Source of the DNA: JAUCQB01 sp964586235
Lineage (GTDB): Bacteria > Planctomycetota > Phycisphaerae > UBA1845 > PWPN01
Length of the DNA stretch: 64,000 bases
Assembly (NCBI GenBank): GCA_964586235.1
Contig: CAZPIO010000001.1
Coordinates: 96,930-160,929 of the forward strand
Direction of reading: 5' to 3'
The position numbers and the translations under genes are program-made. The notes under the pieces were generated by a model. It was given only the letters and a program-made list of their open reading frames with translations. It did no database searches and was not told the DNA's origin. Below, piece by piece: positions 26,362 through 34,628 of the stretch (position 1 is the first letter of the stretch; each line of letters opens with the position of its first letter).

Positions 26362-28068
26362 ATGGGTCCAGAGGTGTTGAAGTACGGCCGCGCTAAGGCC
26401 TGTTTGCCGGTGATGGTGTTGGCTCTCCTGTTTCACCCCGCCGCGATCTTCGGTCAGCAAACCCAACCGGCTATCGCAGCCACTGAACCGGCGGTCGTGG
26501 TCGCCCCGACCGATTCGCAGCCCGTTTTACCTGAGCCGATTGTCGACTCAGCACCATCGGTGGCCCCGGCGCCCTCCACGGCGACGGCTCCCCCGGCCAC
26601 TACGCCTGCAGAGCAGCCCCCGCCTGCCACGGCACCTGACAAGGAGCACAAGGCCGATGCTGCTCACGAACTGGCGACCGGGCATGAGACAGGACACCAG
26701 TCCGCCGGGCACGCAGCCCCCTCGCTGCTGGCGGTTATCCCGTTCGTGGCTTTGCTGCTGTGCATTGCACTCCTGCCGTTGATTCACAGCGTCGAGCACT
26801 GGTGGCACCACAACCGCAACAAGTTCATCATTGCGGCAGCCCTTGCGCTCGTAACACTCGTCTACTACCTGCTACGGGGTACCGGATTCGGCCACGGCGA
26901 GCACGCGGCCGCGCCGGGCATCTCGACAGTTCTGAAGGTGCTGGAGCACGCAGTGCTCGGCGACTATGTTCCGTTTATCGTCCTGCTGTTCAGCCTGTAC
27001 ACGATCAGCGGGGGCATTCAGTTGCGGGGCGACCTGCGGGCCCGCCCGGCCGTGAACACGGCTTTCCTCGGGCTGGGGGCCGTCCTGGCGAGCATCATTG
27101 GGACCACGGGGGCGTCGATGCTGCTGATCCGGCCGTTGCTGCAGACCAACCACGAGCGCAAGCACGTTCGCCACACGGTTATCTTTTTCATCTTTTTGGT
27201 GAGCAACATCGGCGGCAGCTTGCTCCCGACCGGCGACCCGCCTCTCTTCCTGGGCTACCTGCGCGGCGTGCCATTCCTGTGGACGCTGAACCTGTGGAAG
27301 GAGTGGCTCTTCACATGCTGCGCCCTGCTGGTGGTCTACTGGATCTGGGACACCATCGCCTACCGCGAGGAGACTGAGGAAGACCGCTGGAAAGATCGGG
27401 CCCATATTGAGCCGCTGCGGGTTGCCGGCAGCCTGAACTTCGTCTGGCTGATCGGAGTGGTCGTGGCGGTGGGGCTGCTGGTGCCCGACAAGCCGCTGTT
27501 TGGGACGTCCTTCGTCGTTCCCAACTACCTGCGCGAAGGGGTGCTCCTGGGTCTTGTGCTCATCGGCTGGATCACCAGTTCTTCTGCGGTCCGCAAGGCC
27601 AACAGCTTCGACTTCACTGCTATCACCGAAGTGGCCGTCCTGTTCATCGGCATCTTCATCACCATGCAGGTTCCCATCGAGATCCTCAAGGCCGAAGGTC
27701 CGAAGCTGGGCCTGACTCAACCCTGGCAGTTTTTCTGGGCCACGGGCATTCTGTCGAGTTTCCTGGACAACGCTCCAACCTACGTCGTGTACTTCGAGAC
27801 GGCTAACTCGCTGACCACCGCCGCCGGACCGGGGATCATCCAGTTGATGGACGGGAACTTCATGCGCGAGTCGCTGCTGGTCGGGATCTCGCTCGGGGCG
27901 GTGTTCATGGGCGCCAACACCTACATCGGCAACGGCCCGAACTTCATGGTCAAGAGCATCGCCGAGCAGTCGGGCGTAAAGATGCCCAGCTTCTTCGGCT
28001 ACATGCTCTACAGCATCGGAATCCTGATCCCAATGTTCCTGCTGATCATGGTGATTTTCCTGATGTAG
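26362..28068 (+). CDS. NhaD/ArsB-superfamily sodium:proton antiporter
   Basis: The 568-residue protein starts with a hydrophobic N-terminal segment and a 70-residue Pro/Ala/Thr-rich and His-containing region (residues about 30-115). About 12 membrane helices follow. Recognisable elements are PFVALLLCIALLPLIHSVEH, WWHHNRNKF, GTTGASMLLIRPLLQ, SNIGGSLLPTGDPPLFLGYL (re-entrant hairpin with the conserved TGDPP), SSFLDNAPTYVVYFE and GANTYIGNGPNFMVK (second hairpin). These match the group annotated as sodium:proton antiporters in the ion-transporter superfamily. A decayed paralogue sits at 8573-8815. An 18-bp palindrome lies just after the stop. Confidence 0.88.
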   Translation: MGPEVLKYGRAKACLPVMVLALLFHPAAIFGQQTQPAIAATEPAVVVAPTDSQPVLPEPIVDSAPSVAPAPSTATAPPATTPAEQPPPATAPDKEHKADAAHELATGHETGHQSAGHAAPSLLAVIPFVALLLCIALLPLIHSVEHWWHHNRNKFIIAAALALVTLVYYLLRGTGFGHGEHAAAPGISTVLKVLEHAVLGDYVPFIVLLFSLYTISGGIQLRGDLRARPAVNTAFLGLGAVLASIIGTTGASMLLIRPLLQTNHERKHVRHTVIFFIFLVSNIGGSLLPTGDPPLFLGYLRGVPFLWTLNLWKEWLFTCCALLVVYWIWDTIAYREETEEDRWKDRAHIEPLRVAGSLNFVWLIGVVVAVGLLVPDKPLFGTSFVVPNYLREGVLLGLVLIGWITSSSAVRKANSFDFTAITEVAVLFIGIFITMQVPIEILKAEGPKLGLTQPWQFFWATGILSSFLDNAPTYVVYFETANSLTTAAGPGIIQLMDGNFMRESLLVGISLGAVFMGANTYIGNGPNFMVKSIAEQSGVKMPSFFGYMLYSIGILIPMFLLIMVIFLM

Positions 28069-28408
28069 GAGCCGCCGGAATCGATTCCGGCAGCGTGAGA
28101 GTGGCTGGTTTGGTCTTGTCAGGGTTCAGCGCAACCAGCCCGCGGTCGAACAGCCGGTAGAATACACCGTTCTGCTCCTGCTCGGGGCCCAGCGGCGGCC
28201 CCAGGCGGATCTGATACAGGATCGCCGTCTCCGGGTCCGACAACGGCCGGCCGCCGTTCCACACGAAGCCGGCCAGCCGCGCCGACGCGTAACAGAAAAA
28301 CGCATCCTCGCGCACGCCATAGCCGGTGTGACCCAGGTAGCTCAGGGCCTGGATCTGCTTGCCGGCCTTGATGAAGGGCTGGAGTTTCACTCCCTGGTCG
28401 ATGGAAAC
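28046..28408 (-). pseudogene. C-terminal fragment of a putative glycosidase-like exported protein
   Basis: The frame from about 28408 to a stop at 28046 reads SIDQGVKLQPFIKAGKQI, YLGHTGYGVREDAFFCYASA and RLFDRGLVALNPDK. This resembles the last ~120 residues of putative glycoside-hydrolase-like TIM-barrel proteins found in planctomycetes (assignment weak). It lacks an N-terminal half. The open frame extends upstream only by entering the coding sequence of the next gene in another phase, and it overlaps the antiporter 3' end. A short real gene from 28495 cannot be excluded. Confidence 0.5.
28074..28091. terminator. Perfect 18-bp palindrome after the antiporter stop
   Basis: GCCGGAATCGATTCCGGC begins five bases after the antiporter stop codon. 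There is no T-run, so it may act as a weak or factor-dependent terminator or as an mRNA-stabilising hairpin. Confidence 0.4.
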
Positions 28409-28439
28409 CGCCTGGCCCCTGTTCGGCGCCCGGCCGGGC

Positions 28440-29312
28440 TCATTGTTTTTGCTGGACCCGCTGGGGCTGCAGAAGCTGCGGGGCGGTGTCGTCAACAGTG
28501 GCCAGTCCGGTGGCGAACTGGAGATCGTTCATGGTTCGTTCCGTCTCCAGCATGCTGTCGGCAACCTGATCCACCTGGCCGGAGATGAAATCAGGCTCCT
28601 GCCGGTTGACGGCCAGCTCACTCAATGAGCGGATCTTGTTTTCCAGCCGGTCAATCTCCAACTGGATCAGTTCATAGTTGGAGCGGGCCTTCTGGTAGTT
28701 GCCCAGCCGGTCGCGGCAGGTCTCCAGGTTGTCCTGGAGAGTCCGGGTGAACTTCTGCCGCTGGGCTTCGTCGGTCAATCTCGAGGCCTTGTCCAGCCGG
28801 ACCTGGATGTTGTCGATGTCCTGCTGGATCTGAGCCTCACTGGTCCTCTGGAAGAACTGCTCGAGCGAGTACTGGGTGTACAGGAGCCGGAGGAAGATCC
28901 AAAGTAGCCGGTCCAGGCCGGCCAGTTGCGACTCCTCCAGGACCGACGAGGTGACCGCTCGCGTGGGGTCCTTGATGGCCAGGGCGATCTGACGCAAATC
29001 GAGGCAGCGGGCCCGCAAGGCCTCGAAGCGCTGCAGGGCCTTCGGCGGGAGGCTCTGCATGATGGAAGCAATGGTGCGTTCGGCATTGACCGAACCCTGC
29101 TGGCGAAGGGCCTTCGCATCCCGTGCGTCGACGTAGGCCTGGAACTTCGGGTGGGTGCCCAACAGGCCCAGATAGCCGACCTCGACCGCCAGCACCAGCG
29201 GGGCCCAGATGTCCGCCCGGCCGCTGAGCACAGAAAAGCCCATGGCACCTGCCAGGATCAGCAGGTTCCAGCGATTGAGGAACGCCGTCTTGAGGTATCT
29301 GCCAAAACGCAC
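28440..29312 (-). CDS. Membrane-anchored coiled-coil protein of the PspA/ABC gene set
   Basis: A GTG at 29310-29312 with GAGGT seven bases upstream starts a 290-residue protein, ten bases after the ABC ATPase stop. The N-terminus has two short hydrophobic segments (WNLLILAGAMGFSVL, IWAPLVLAVEVGYLGLLG). The remainder is nearly all helical and charged, with long coiled-coil stretches (TSEAQIQQDIDNIQVRLDKA, YELIQLEIDRLENKIRSL). No family is recognised. Being last in the run that starts with pspA, it is likely to work with that system at the cytoplasmic membrane face; this is inferred from position only. Confidence 0.7.
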   Translation of the reverse strand: MRFGRYLKTAFLNRWNLLILAGAMGFSVLSGRADIWAPLVLAVEVGYLGLLGTHPKFQAYVDARDAKALRQQGSVNAERTIASIMQSLPPKALQRFEALRARCLDLRQIALAIKDPTRAVTSSVLEESQLAGLDRLLWIFLRLLYTQYSLEQFFQRTSEAQIQQDIDNIQVRLDKASRLTDEAQRQKFTRTLQDNLETCRDRLGNYQKARSNYELIQLEIDRLENKIRSLSELAVNRQEPDFISGQVDQVADSMLETERTMNDLQFATGLATVDDTAPQLLQPQRVQQKQ

Positions 29313-29322
29313 CGGACGACCT

Positions 29323-30231
29323 CTAATCTCGCCCTTCTTCCAGTTCGCTGATCAGGTCACGAATATAGGCGACCGTTTCCTGAAACTTCGGCTCTCGCTG
29401 CATCTGCTTGGACGGGCGATCGGCCGGCTGGACCACCAGTTCCCGCAGAATGGTACCCGGCGAGTTGCTCATGATGTAAACACGATCCCCGAGATAAACC
29501 GCCTCCTCGATTGAGTGGGTGACGAACAGGACGGTCGCCTGGACCTCCCTCCACAAGGCGACCAGCAAGTCCTGCATGTTCATCCGGGTTTGCGGATCGA
29601 GGGCCCCGAACGGCTCATCCATCAGGATGATCCGCGGTTTGAGGATCAGAGTCCGGGCGATGGCCACACGCTGCCGCATGCCTCCGGAGAGCTCGTGCGG
29701 GTACTTGTTGGCATCCGTCTTCACTTTCAGGCCGACCCGCTCGATCCAGTGCCTGCCCAGCTCGTCACGCTCCTTGCGCGGTATGTGTTGGCATTCCAGG
29801 CCGAAAGTGACGTTCTCGAGCACCGTGCGGTGGTCGAAACTGGTGTAATCCTGGAAGACCATCCCGCGGTCGGCCCCGGGGCCCGTCACCGGTTCGCCAA
29901 GCACGAGCACCTGGCCCTCGGTGGGCGGATGCTGCGGTTCGAGGCCGGCGACGAGCCGGAGAATCGTGCTCTTGCCGCAGCCGCTGGGGCCCAGGATGCA
30001 GACGAATTCGCCCTTGTTGACCAGATCCTCGATCACGAACGTGACATCCCGAATGGCCGTGTAGCTGTTGGCCTGCCCGGCGTTGTAGGTCTTGGTGACC
30101 TTGGTGAACTGAACCACCGGCGGCCGGGCAAGCTGCGCCGGCTTGCGGATCTCGGGCAGTACCTTACCGACGCCCACCGGCTGGGCGAGCTGGCTGGAAT
30201 CGGCGGCGGCAGTGGCGTCGGTCTTGCTCAT
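29323..30231 (-). CDS. ABC transporter ATP-binding protein (TauB/SsuB-like)
   Basis: The 302-residue ATPase has a 45-residue extension before the ABC domain. It carries Walker A GPSGCGKST, signature LSGGMRQRV, Walker B RIILMDEP and the switch region FVTHSIEEAVYLGDRVYIM. The last is characteristic of nitrate/sulfonate/taurine-type importers. The start ATG overlaps the permease stop by four bases (30228-30231), indicating translational coupling. Its partners are the permease at 30228 and the receptor-OmpA fusion at 31400. The transported ligand cannot be read from the sequence. Confidence 0.92.
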   Translation of the reverse strand: MSKTDATAAADSSQLAQPVGVGKVLPEIRKPAQLARPPVVQFTKVTKTYNAGQANSYTAIRDVTFVIEDLVNKGEFVCILGPSGCGKSTILRLVAGLEPQHPPTEGQVLVLGEPVTGPGADRGMVFQDYTSFDHRTVLENVTFGLECQHIPRKERDELGRHWIERVGLKVKTDANKYPHELSGGMRQRVAIARTLILKPRIILMDEPFGALDPQTRMNMQDLLVALWREVQATVLFVTHSIEEAVYLGDRVYIMSNSPGTILRELVVQPADRPSKQMQREPKFQETVAYIRDLISELEEGRD

Positions 30232-31265
30232 GTCTTGTTATCCGGAGTCGAGGCCGGCTCGTGGGCGTTGATCGCGGCTCTGGCAGCCGGCCTGCGGAAT
30301 ATGTTCACGAAATCGTCCCACGCGTGCAACACCGACCGCAGACCGCGGTTGAGAATCCCGTAGCTGCCGTACCGGTGCGGGAACAGCTCACACTGGGCCC
30401 AGAAAAGGACCCGGTCGATGGCCATCGCCACCAGCGGGATGATCATGAGCACGAGCAGGATGTGCTCCCGGGGGCCCCGCCGCTGCGACATGATGATGAT
30501 GTCGCCCAGCCCGCCGGATTCTCCGCCGAACTTGACCAGCTCGGCCAGCATGATGTAACCGAAGGCCAGGCCGAAGAGCAGTCTCAGCGAGTTGAAAATG
30601 CTCGGCATGGCCAGCGGGACCAGCACCTTGAAAATAACCTGCCAGCGCCGCGCCCCAAGAGTGTAGGCGGTGTCGATATAACGGCTGTCCACGTCCGTGA
30701 CCGCACGGGCGGAGTCGGAGAGAATGAACGCCACGCAGGCGATGAAGATGAACATGATCTTCTGCTCTTCGCCGATGCCGAACAGCGAGAAGGTCAGCGG
30801 GATCAGAGCGGCCACGGGAATATTGCGGCCGAAGATCGACAGCGGCGACAGGAACGCGTTAAACCAGGAGAAGCACCCCCCCAGGATGCCCACCGGCACG
30901 CCGATCAGGGTGGCCAGACCAAAGCCCAGGGCGACCCGCCGCAGGCTGGCCCCGATGTTGCGGGTCAGGGCCCGGTCGAACCACAGGGACGGAAACGTGG
31001 CAAACGTCTCGGCGGGGCTGGGCAGGACCGCCGGACCCAGGATCCGCTGCTCCGCCTCGCCGCGGGTCACAAACCACCACAGGCCGAGGCACAAGACCAC
31101 ACACGCGATGCCGAAAAGCATCCTCTGCCAGAACGGGATCGTGCCGCGAAGGACGAAAAGCCTTCGCATGGGGCACGTTCGGGCTTCACTCGGCCCCGCG
31201 GGCGCGGCCGGAGGCGGCGTTTCACCCCCGCTTGCGGCCGAGGGCGGTTTCGGTTGATCCGTCAT
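30228..31265 (-). CDS. ABC transporter permease (SsuC/TauC-like)
   Basis: The start is placed at ATG 31263-31265 (MTDQPKPPSAASGGETPPPA), giving 345 residues; an upstream in-frame start adds nine residues. A Pro/Ala-rich cytoplasmic N-terminus of about 45 residues precedes six predicted membrane helices. The BPD_transp_1 EAA-like loop is seen as DTAYTLGARRWQVIFKVLVP followed by LAMPSIFNSLRLLFGLAFGY. The domain is of the nitrate/sulfonate/taurine importer type. A long periplasmic segment (about residues 65-105) includes ILGPAVLPSPAETFATFPSL, usual in this family. It sits between the receptor and ATPase genes. Confidence 0.9.
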   Translation of the reverse strand: MTDQPKPPSAASGGETPPPAAPAGPSEARTCPMRRLFVLRGTIPFWQRMLFGIACVVLCLGLWWFVTRGEAEQRILGPAVLPSPAETFATFPSLWFDRALTRNIGASLRRVALGFGLATLIGVPVGILGGCFSWFNAFLSPLSIFGRNIPVAALIPLTFSLFGIGEEQKIMFIFIACVAFILSDSARAVTDVDSRYIDTAYTLGARRWQVIFKVLVPLAMPSIFNSLRLLFGLAFGYIMLAELVKFGGESGGLGDIIIMSQRRGPREHILLVLMIIPLVAMAIDRVLFWAQCELFPHRYGSYGILNRGLRSVLHAWDDFVNIFRRPAARAAINAHEPASTPDNKT

Positions 31266-31399
31266 GGCTGTCCGTCCGTTCTCGACACTCAAACACCGGT
31301 GTCCCTCACCACCTTGTCATCGGGGCGGGGGACACCATGATCATCGAGCATTTCGCGGTTCGTCGAAGGTCCCGCGGCCGCACCGATTCGCGCCGCCGA

Positions 31400-33127
31400 T
31401 CACGTTCGCTCCGCCGGGAAGATCTTGACTTCCACACGCCGGTTCTTGGCATGGTTGTCCGGATCGTTGGGATCCGCCGGCTTGTCCCAACCCATGCCCT
31501 CGACCGCAAATTGGTTGGGGTCGAGCTTGTACTTCTGCACCAGGGCTTCCTTCACCGCGTTGGCTCGGTGCAACGAGAGTTCCTTGACCAGGTTCGGCGT
31601 CACCTGCCCGCGCATCGAGCCGTCGGTGTGGCCCTGAATGATGATCCGAGCGGCCCCGAACTGGCCGGCCAGCTTGGCGATGTCCTCGAGCACAAAATCG
31701 ACTTGGGGATCGTAGAGCTGTTCGACGTCCTTGCCTTCAACCTTCTTGGTCACCTTCTTGTGCAGGTCCCAACTGTTGGGGAAAAAGTGGATGAAGACCG
31801 TGTTGGTCAGGATCTCGTCCTCGGCCTTGATTTCGCCCGCGCTGGCGGGAGTGAACTGCACCTGGTACTCGTCCTTCTGAGAGGCATACTTGGCTTCCTT
31901 GCCGAGTTTCTCGATGATCGAGAAGTCCATGACCTGGTCGAACGATACCGGCTGGTGGGTGATGGCCCCGATGCGCCGGTAGAGGTAGTACGCCTGCCGC
32001 CAGACCCGCTCGAAGTTGGCCGGGTTGTTCTGGTTGAGGAAGAACTGGTAGTTTTCCGCCCAGTTCGTGCTGTGGGCGTCCCCGAGCATGCCCAGGGTGT
32101 CGCTGGCGGGAATGTTGTAACCGGCAGCCATCAGTTCGGCGACTTTCTTCTTGTTGGCTTCGTCCTTCAAGTCCACCATGGCGTCGAAGATGCCGCGCAC
32201 CAGGTTCTCCATGATCCCCGGGTTGTCCTTGGCGAAGTCGGCTCGGGCAAACCACACATCCGCGATCAGTTTGTTGGCCGTCGCGGTAGTGACCAGCATC
32301 CGGTTGCCTTTGACCTTTTCGAGGTTGTAGATGTCCGGAGCCCAGGAAACGGCCCCGGCGATGTCCTTCTGGGCGTTGAACGCGGCCGCCGCCTGGAAGG
32401 CATCCGGGGTGTAAATCATGTTCACCTCGGACGGCTGAAGACCGCCGGAGACCAGCATGTTCAGCGCGAAGTACTGGGAGGGCGAGTTCTGAGCCAAAAC
32501 CAGCTTCTTGCCCCGCAGATCGGCCACCGTCTTGATGTAGTCGCGCACGACAATACCGTCGCCGCCGTTGGACCAGTCCACCTGCTGGTAAACCCGCGGC
32601 ATGACCCGGCTGTCCCGGGGCTTGCCCGAGGCGTCGACAAAGCCCTGCATGAACAACGGCACCATGTCGAGCGTGGCCCAGCCGATGTGAACATCACCGG
32701 CGGCATACGAGTCACGCATGGCCACCGGGTCATCGATCAGAACCAGTTCCAGCTTGAAATCCTTGCCGTCGGGCGTCTTCCAGACCTTGCCTGGCTTGAA
32801 GCCGTTGTTGGCATAGATAATCGGCGCCCAGCCGGCCCACACGTTCAGCGCGAAGCGGACGGTGCTGTCCACCAGCGGCTTGTAGGCCGACGTTCCCTTT
32901 ACCTCGGGGAGCCGCTCGATCGACTTGAAGGCGTACTCCTTCACCGTGGTTACCCCGGTCGGGTTGCTGGCGTCCTCGACCGGCGCGGCCAGCGGCTCGA
33001 TCGGTCCGCCGCCCGGCTTCTGCTCCTCCGGTGCCAGAAGATCGCTGCGATAGATCGCGAATACCACCAGGCCTATGACGATAATGCCCAGCACGATATA
33101 GAAGGGTGCTCTCGGTTGCCCAGCCAT
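31400..33127 (-). CDS. ABC-type substrate-binding protein fused to an OmpA-like peptidoglycan-binding domain
   Basis: The start is ATG 33125-33127 (MAGQPRAPFYIVLGIIVIGL) with GGAGG eight bases upstream; 575 residues. An uncleaved N-terminal membrane anchor (about 9-30) is followed by an NMT1/SsuA-like receptor domain (about 75-410; VRFALNVWAGWAPIIYANNG, SPSQYFALNMLVSGGLQPSE). A C-terminal OmpA_C domain (about 450-575) shows ARIIIQGHTDGSMRG, LSLHRANAVKEALV and HAKNRRVEVKIFP, the peptidoglycan-contacting pattern. The protein should therefore be tied both to the inner membrane and to the wall, unlike a diffusible receptor. It is encoded with the permease and ATPase, and downstream of VWA, AAA and PspA genes on the same strand. 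Confidence 0.9.
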   Translation of the reverse strand: MAGQPRAPFYIVLGIIVIGLVVFAIYRSDLLAPEEQKPGGGPIEPLAAPVEDASNPTGVTTVKEYAFKSIERLPEVKGTSAYKPLVDSTVRFALNVWAGWAPIIYANNGFKPGKVWKTPDGKDFKLELVLIDDPVAMRDSYAAGDVHIGWATLDMVPLFMQGFVDASGKPRDSRVMPRVYQQVDWSNGGDGIVVRDYIKTVADLRGKKLVLAQNSPSQYFALNMLVSGGLQPSEVNMIYTPDAFQAAAAFNAQKDIAGAVSWAPDIYNLEKVKGNRMLVTTATANKLIADVWFARADFAKDNPGIMENLVRGIFDAMVDLKDEANKKKVAELMAAGYNIPASDTLGMLGDAHSTNWAENYQFFLNQNNPANFERVWRQAYYLYRRIGAITHQPVSFDQVMDFSIIEKLGKEAKYASQKDEYQVQFTPASAGEIKAEDEILTNTVFIHFFPNSWDLHKKVTKKVEGKDVEQLYDPQVDFVLEDIAKLAGQFGAARIIIQGHTDGSMRGQVTPNLVKELSLHRANAVKEALVQKYKLDPNQFAVEGMGWDKPADPNDPDNHAKNRRVEVKIFPAERT

Positions 33128-33260
33128 GGTCTTGCCTCCATTCTGTGTCGTCACCGGCCACCCGGCCCGGACGAACCTGACGATTGATACCTTGCGTCAT
33201 CATCCCTCGGCAGTGATAGGATCACCACCGTCGGTCTCGCGGTCAATAGAGGCCGTGGCG

Positions 33261-34088
33261 TCATTCTCGCTCAGCGGGCATGGCCTCGGCCAGAATCCGT
33301 TTCTCGTAAATGTCCGAGAGCCGAGCCTGAAGCTGGGCCCCGTCGGCGGCCTCCACGGTGTATCCGTTCACCCCGCTGAGAAAACCGAACTTGTCGGCCG
33401 AGGTGTCAAACGCAACGAAGTGCATCTCGACTTCGCCGTGTGTCTGGGCGAAAAGCTGCCGCGAGACGCGGTCCGGGGGCGGCCCTACCGTGTTTTCTCC
33501 GTCGGTGATGCACACCAGGTACTTGCGCACGCAGCCGGACTTGTACAGGGCCTTGAAAGCCTCGGCGACGGCCTCGCCGATGGCCGTGCCACCGCCTGGG
33601 TCGGGGATGGCGTTCACTGCCTGCCGTGACTTGGCGAGGTCAAACCGCCCCATCGGCAGGACCTGGGAGGCCGAGCTGTTGAAGTTCAGCAGGGCAATCT
33701 CCAGGAGGCGATCGGCATGAGTCTTCTCCCATTGCCCGGTATAGTCGATGATCTTGGCCAGGGCGTCGCGGGCGATGAGGTACTTGGGGCGCTGCTGGCC
33801 TGACGGGTCACGCACCTTCTCCTTCATGCTCCCGGAGGTGTCGACCAGGATGACCACTGCGGTACAGAGCCGCTGGTCGGCCTCCGGCAAGGGAATCAGA
33901 TGGGTGGCCACCTCCGCCGGGGGCGAACCGACCGTTGTCGTGGCTCCGCCGCCCGACCCCGGTGCGGGGCTGCGATCACAACCGGATGCCAACAGCCCCA
34001 GGCCGACGATCACCCGCCCCGCCCACCGGGCGACACGGCGTCCGCGAATTCCCGTTGAAGTCGTCTTGATCTGCTCAGTGATTTTCAT
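33261..34088 (-). CDS. VWA-domain lipoprotein
   Basis: The 275-residue protein has a lipoprotein signal ending LLASGC (Cys37) and a Gly/Ser/Thr linker. A von Willebrand factor A domain follows with a complete MIDAS: DTSGS (residues 83-87), the Thr region GGGTAIGEA, and CITDGEN. It should be anchored to a membrane on the periplasmic side and bind a protein ligand through a divalent metal. It lies between the Lys-rich protein gene and the receptor-OmpA fusion on the same strand, with gaps of 118 and 133 bases. This neighbourhood suggests it links the envelope side to the AAA/PspA side. Confidence 0.88.
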   Translation of the reverse strand: MKITEQIKTTSTGIRGRRVARWAGRVIVGLGLLASGCDRSPAPGSGGGATTTVGSPPAEVATHLIPLPEADQRLCTAVVILVDTSGSMKEKVRDPSGQQRPKYLIARDALAKIIDYTGQWEKTHADRLLEIALLNFNSSASQVLPMGRFDLAKSRQAVNAIPDPGGGTAIGEAVAEAFKALYKSGCVRKYLVCITDGENTVGPPPDRVSRQLFAQTHGEVEMHFVAFDTSADKFGFLSGVNGYTVEAADGAQLQARLSDIYEKRILAEAMPAERE

Positions 34089-34206
34089 TGGCGGATTCCC
34101 TGCTCAGCGCCCGTCAAACCGACCGGACAATTCCTGCGTTCCCCGCCTTTGTAAGGACAGATCGCCCATGAGGCAATGATAAAGCCGGCGTTTTTTTAGA
34201 ATCGGC

Positions 34207-34611
34207 CTAGCCCTGGAACGTGGTCTGCGGCCGGCCTTCCTGCATCGAGTGCAGCATCTGCATCAGGTCGTAGGCGGTCAGCTCGCACAGCAGCCGGGTG
34301 ACCTTCTCGTGCAGGGCATCACTGAGCTGCGGCTCGATTTCCTTCATCAGCCTGGTCAGCCGCGCCTCCTGGGCCTGCATCTCGGATGCCTCGATCCGGC
34401 CGTCCGCCATCGCTTCCATGAACGAGGTCAGTTGCCGGGCGTATCGATCGATGAGCGGCTTGTTCGAGCCCGCGTCCAGCCAGCTCGCCCGGACCGTCTT
34501 CCTGACGGCAGCCGGTTTTGGCTTGCTCTTCTTGGCGGCCTTATTCTTGACAACGTGTTTCTTTGCCGCCGGTCGGGCCTTCTTTTTACCCGTGGTCTTC
34601 TTCTTGGCCAT
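34207..34611 (-). CDS. Small Lys/Ala-rich protein between the AAA and VWA genes
   Basis: The start is ATG 34609-34611 (MAKKKTTGKKKARPAAKK) with GGAG eight bases upstream, 17 bases after the AAA stop. The 134-residue product has a highly basic histone H1-like N-terminal 45 residues. An amphipathic helical domain follows (DRYARQLTSFMEAMADGRIE, SEMQAQEARLTRLMKEIEPQ). No family is recognised. The basic tail could contact nucleic acid or acidic lipid. Its place immediately after the AAA ATPase suggests an adaptor role, which is inferred. Confidence 0.7.
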   Translation of the reverse strand: MAKKKTTGKKKARPAAKKHVVKNKAAKKSKPKPAAVRKTVRASWLDAGSNKPLIDRYARQLTSFMEAMADGRIEASEMQAQEARLTRLMKEIEPQLSDALHEKVTRLLCELTAYDLMQMLHSMQEGRPQTTFQG

Positions 34612-34628
34612 ATCCGATTTCTCCGTGT

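Noticed and set aside
28409..28495. Start of the 28046 fragment as an intact gene
   Set aside because: This part overlaps the coding end of the coiled-coil gene in another frame and has no ribosome-binding site, so I treat the downstream similarity as a remnant.
31232..33187. 651-codon open frame antisense to the receptor-OmpA gene
   Set aside because: Despite its length it covers two intergenic regions and a conserved gene, and shows only Arg/His/Val-rich shadow sequence.
34180..34198. Terminator before the 34207 stop (GCCGGCG followed by a T-run)
   Set aside because: There is a T-run on the plus strand but no adequate upstream dyad, and no plus-strand gene ends there.
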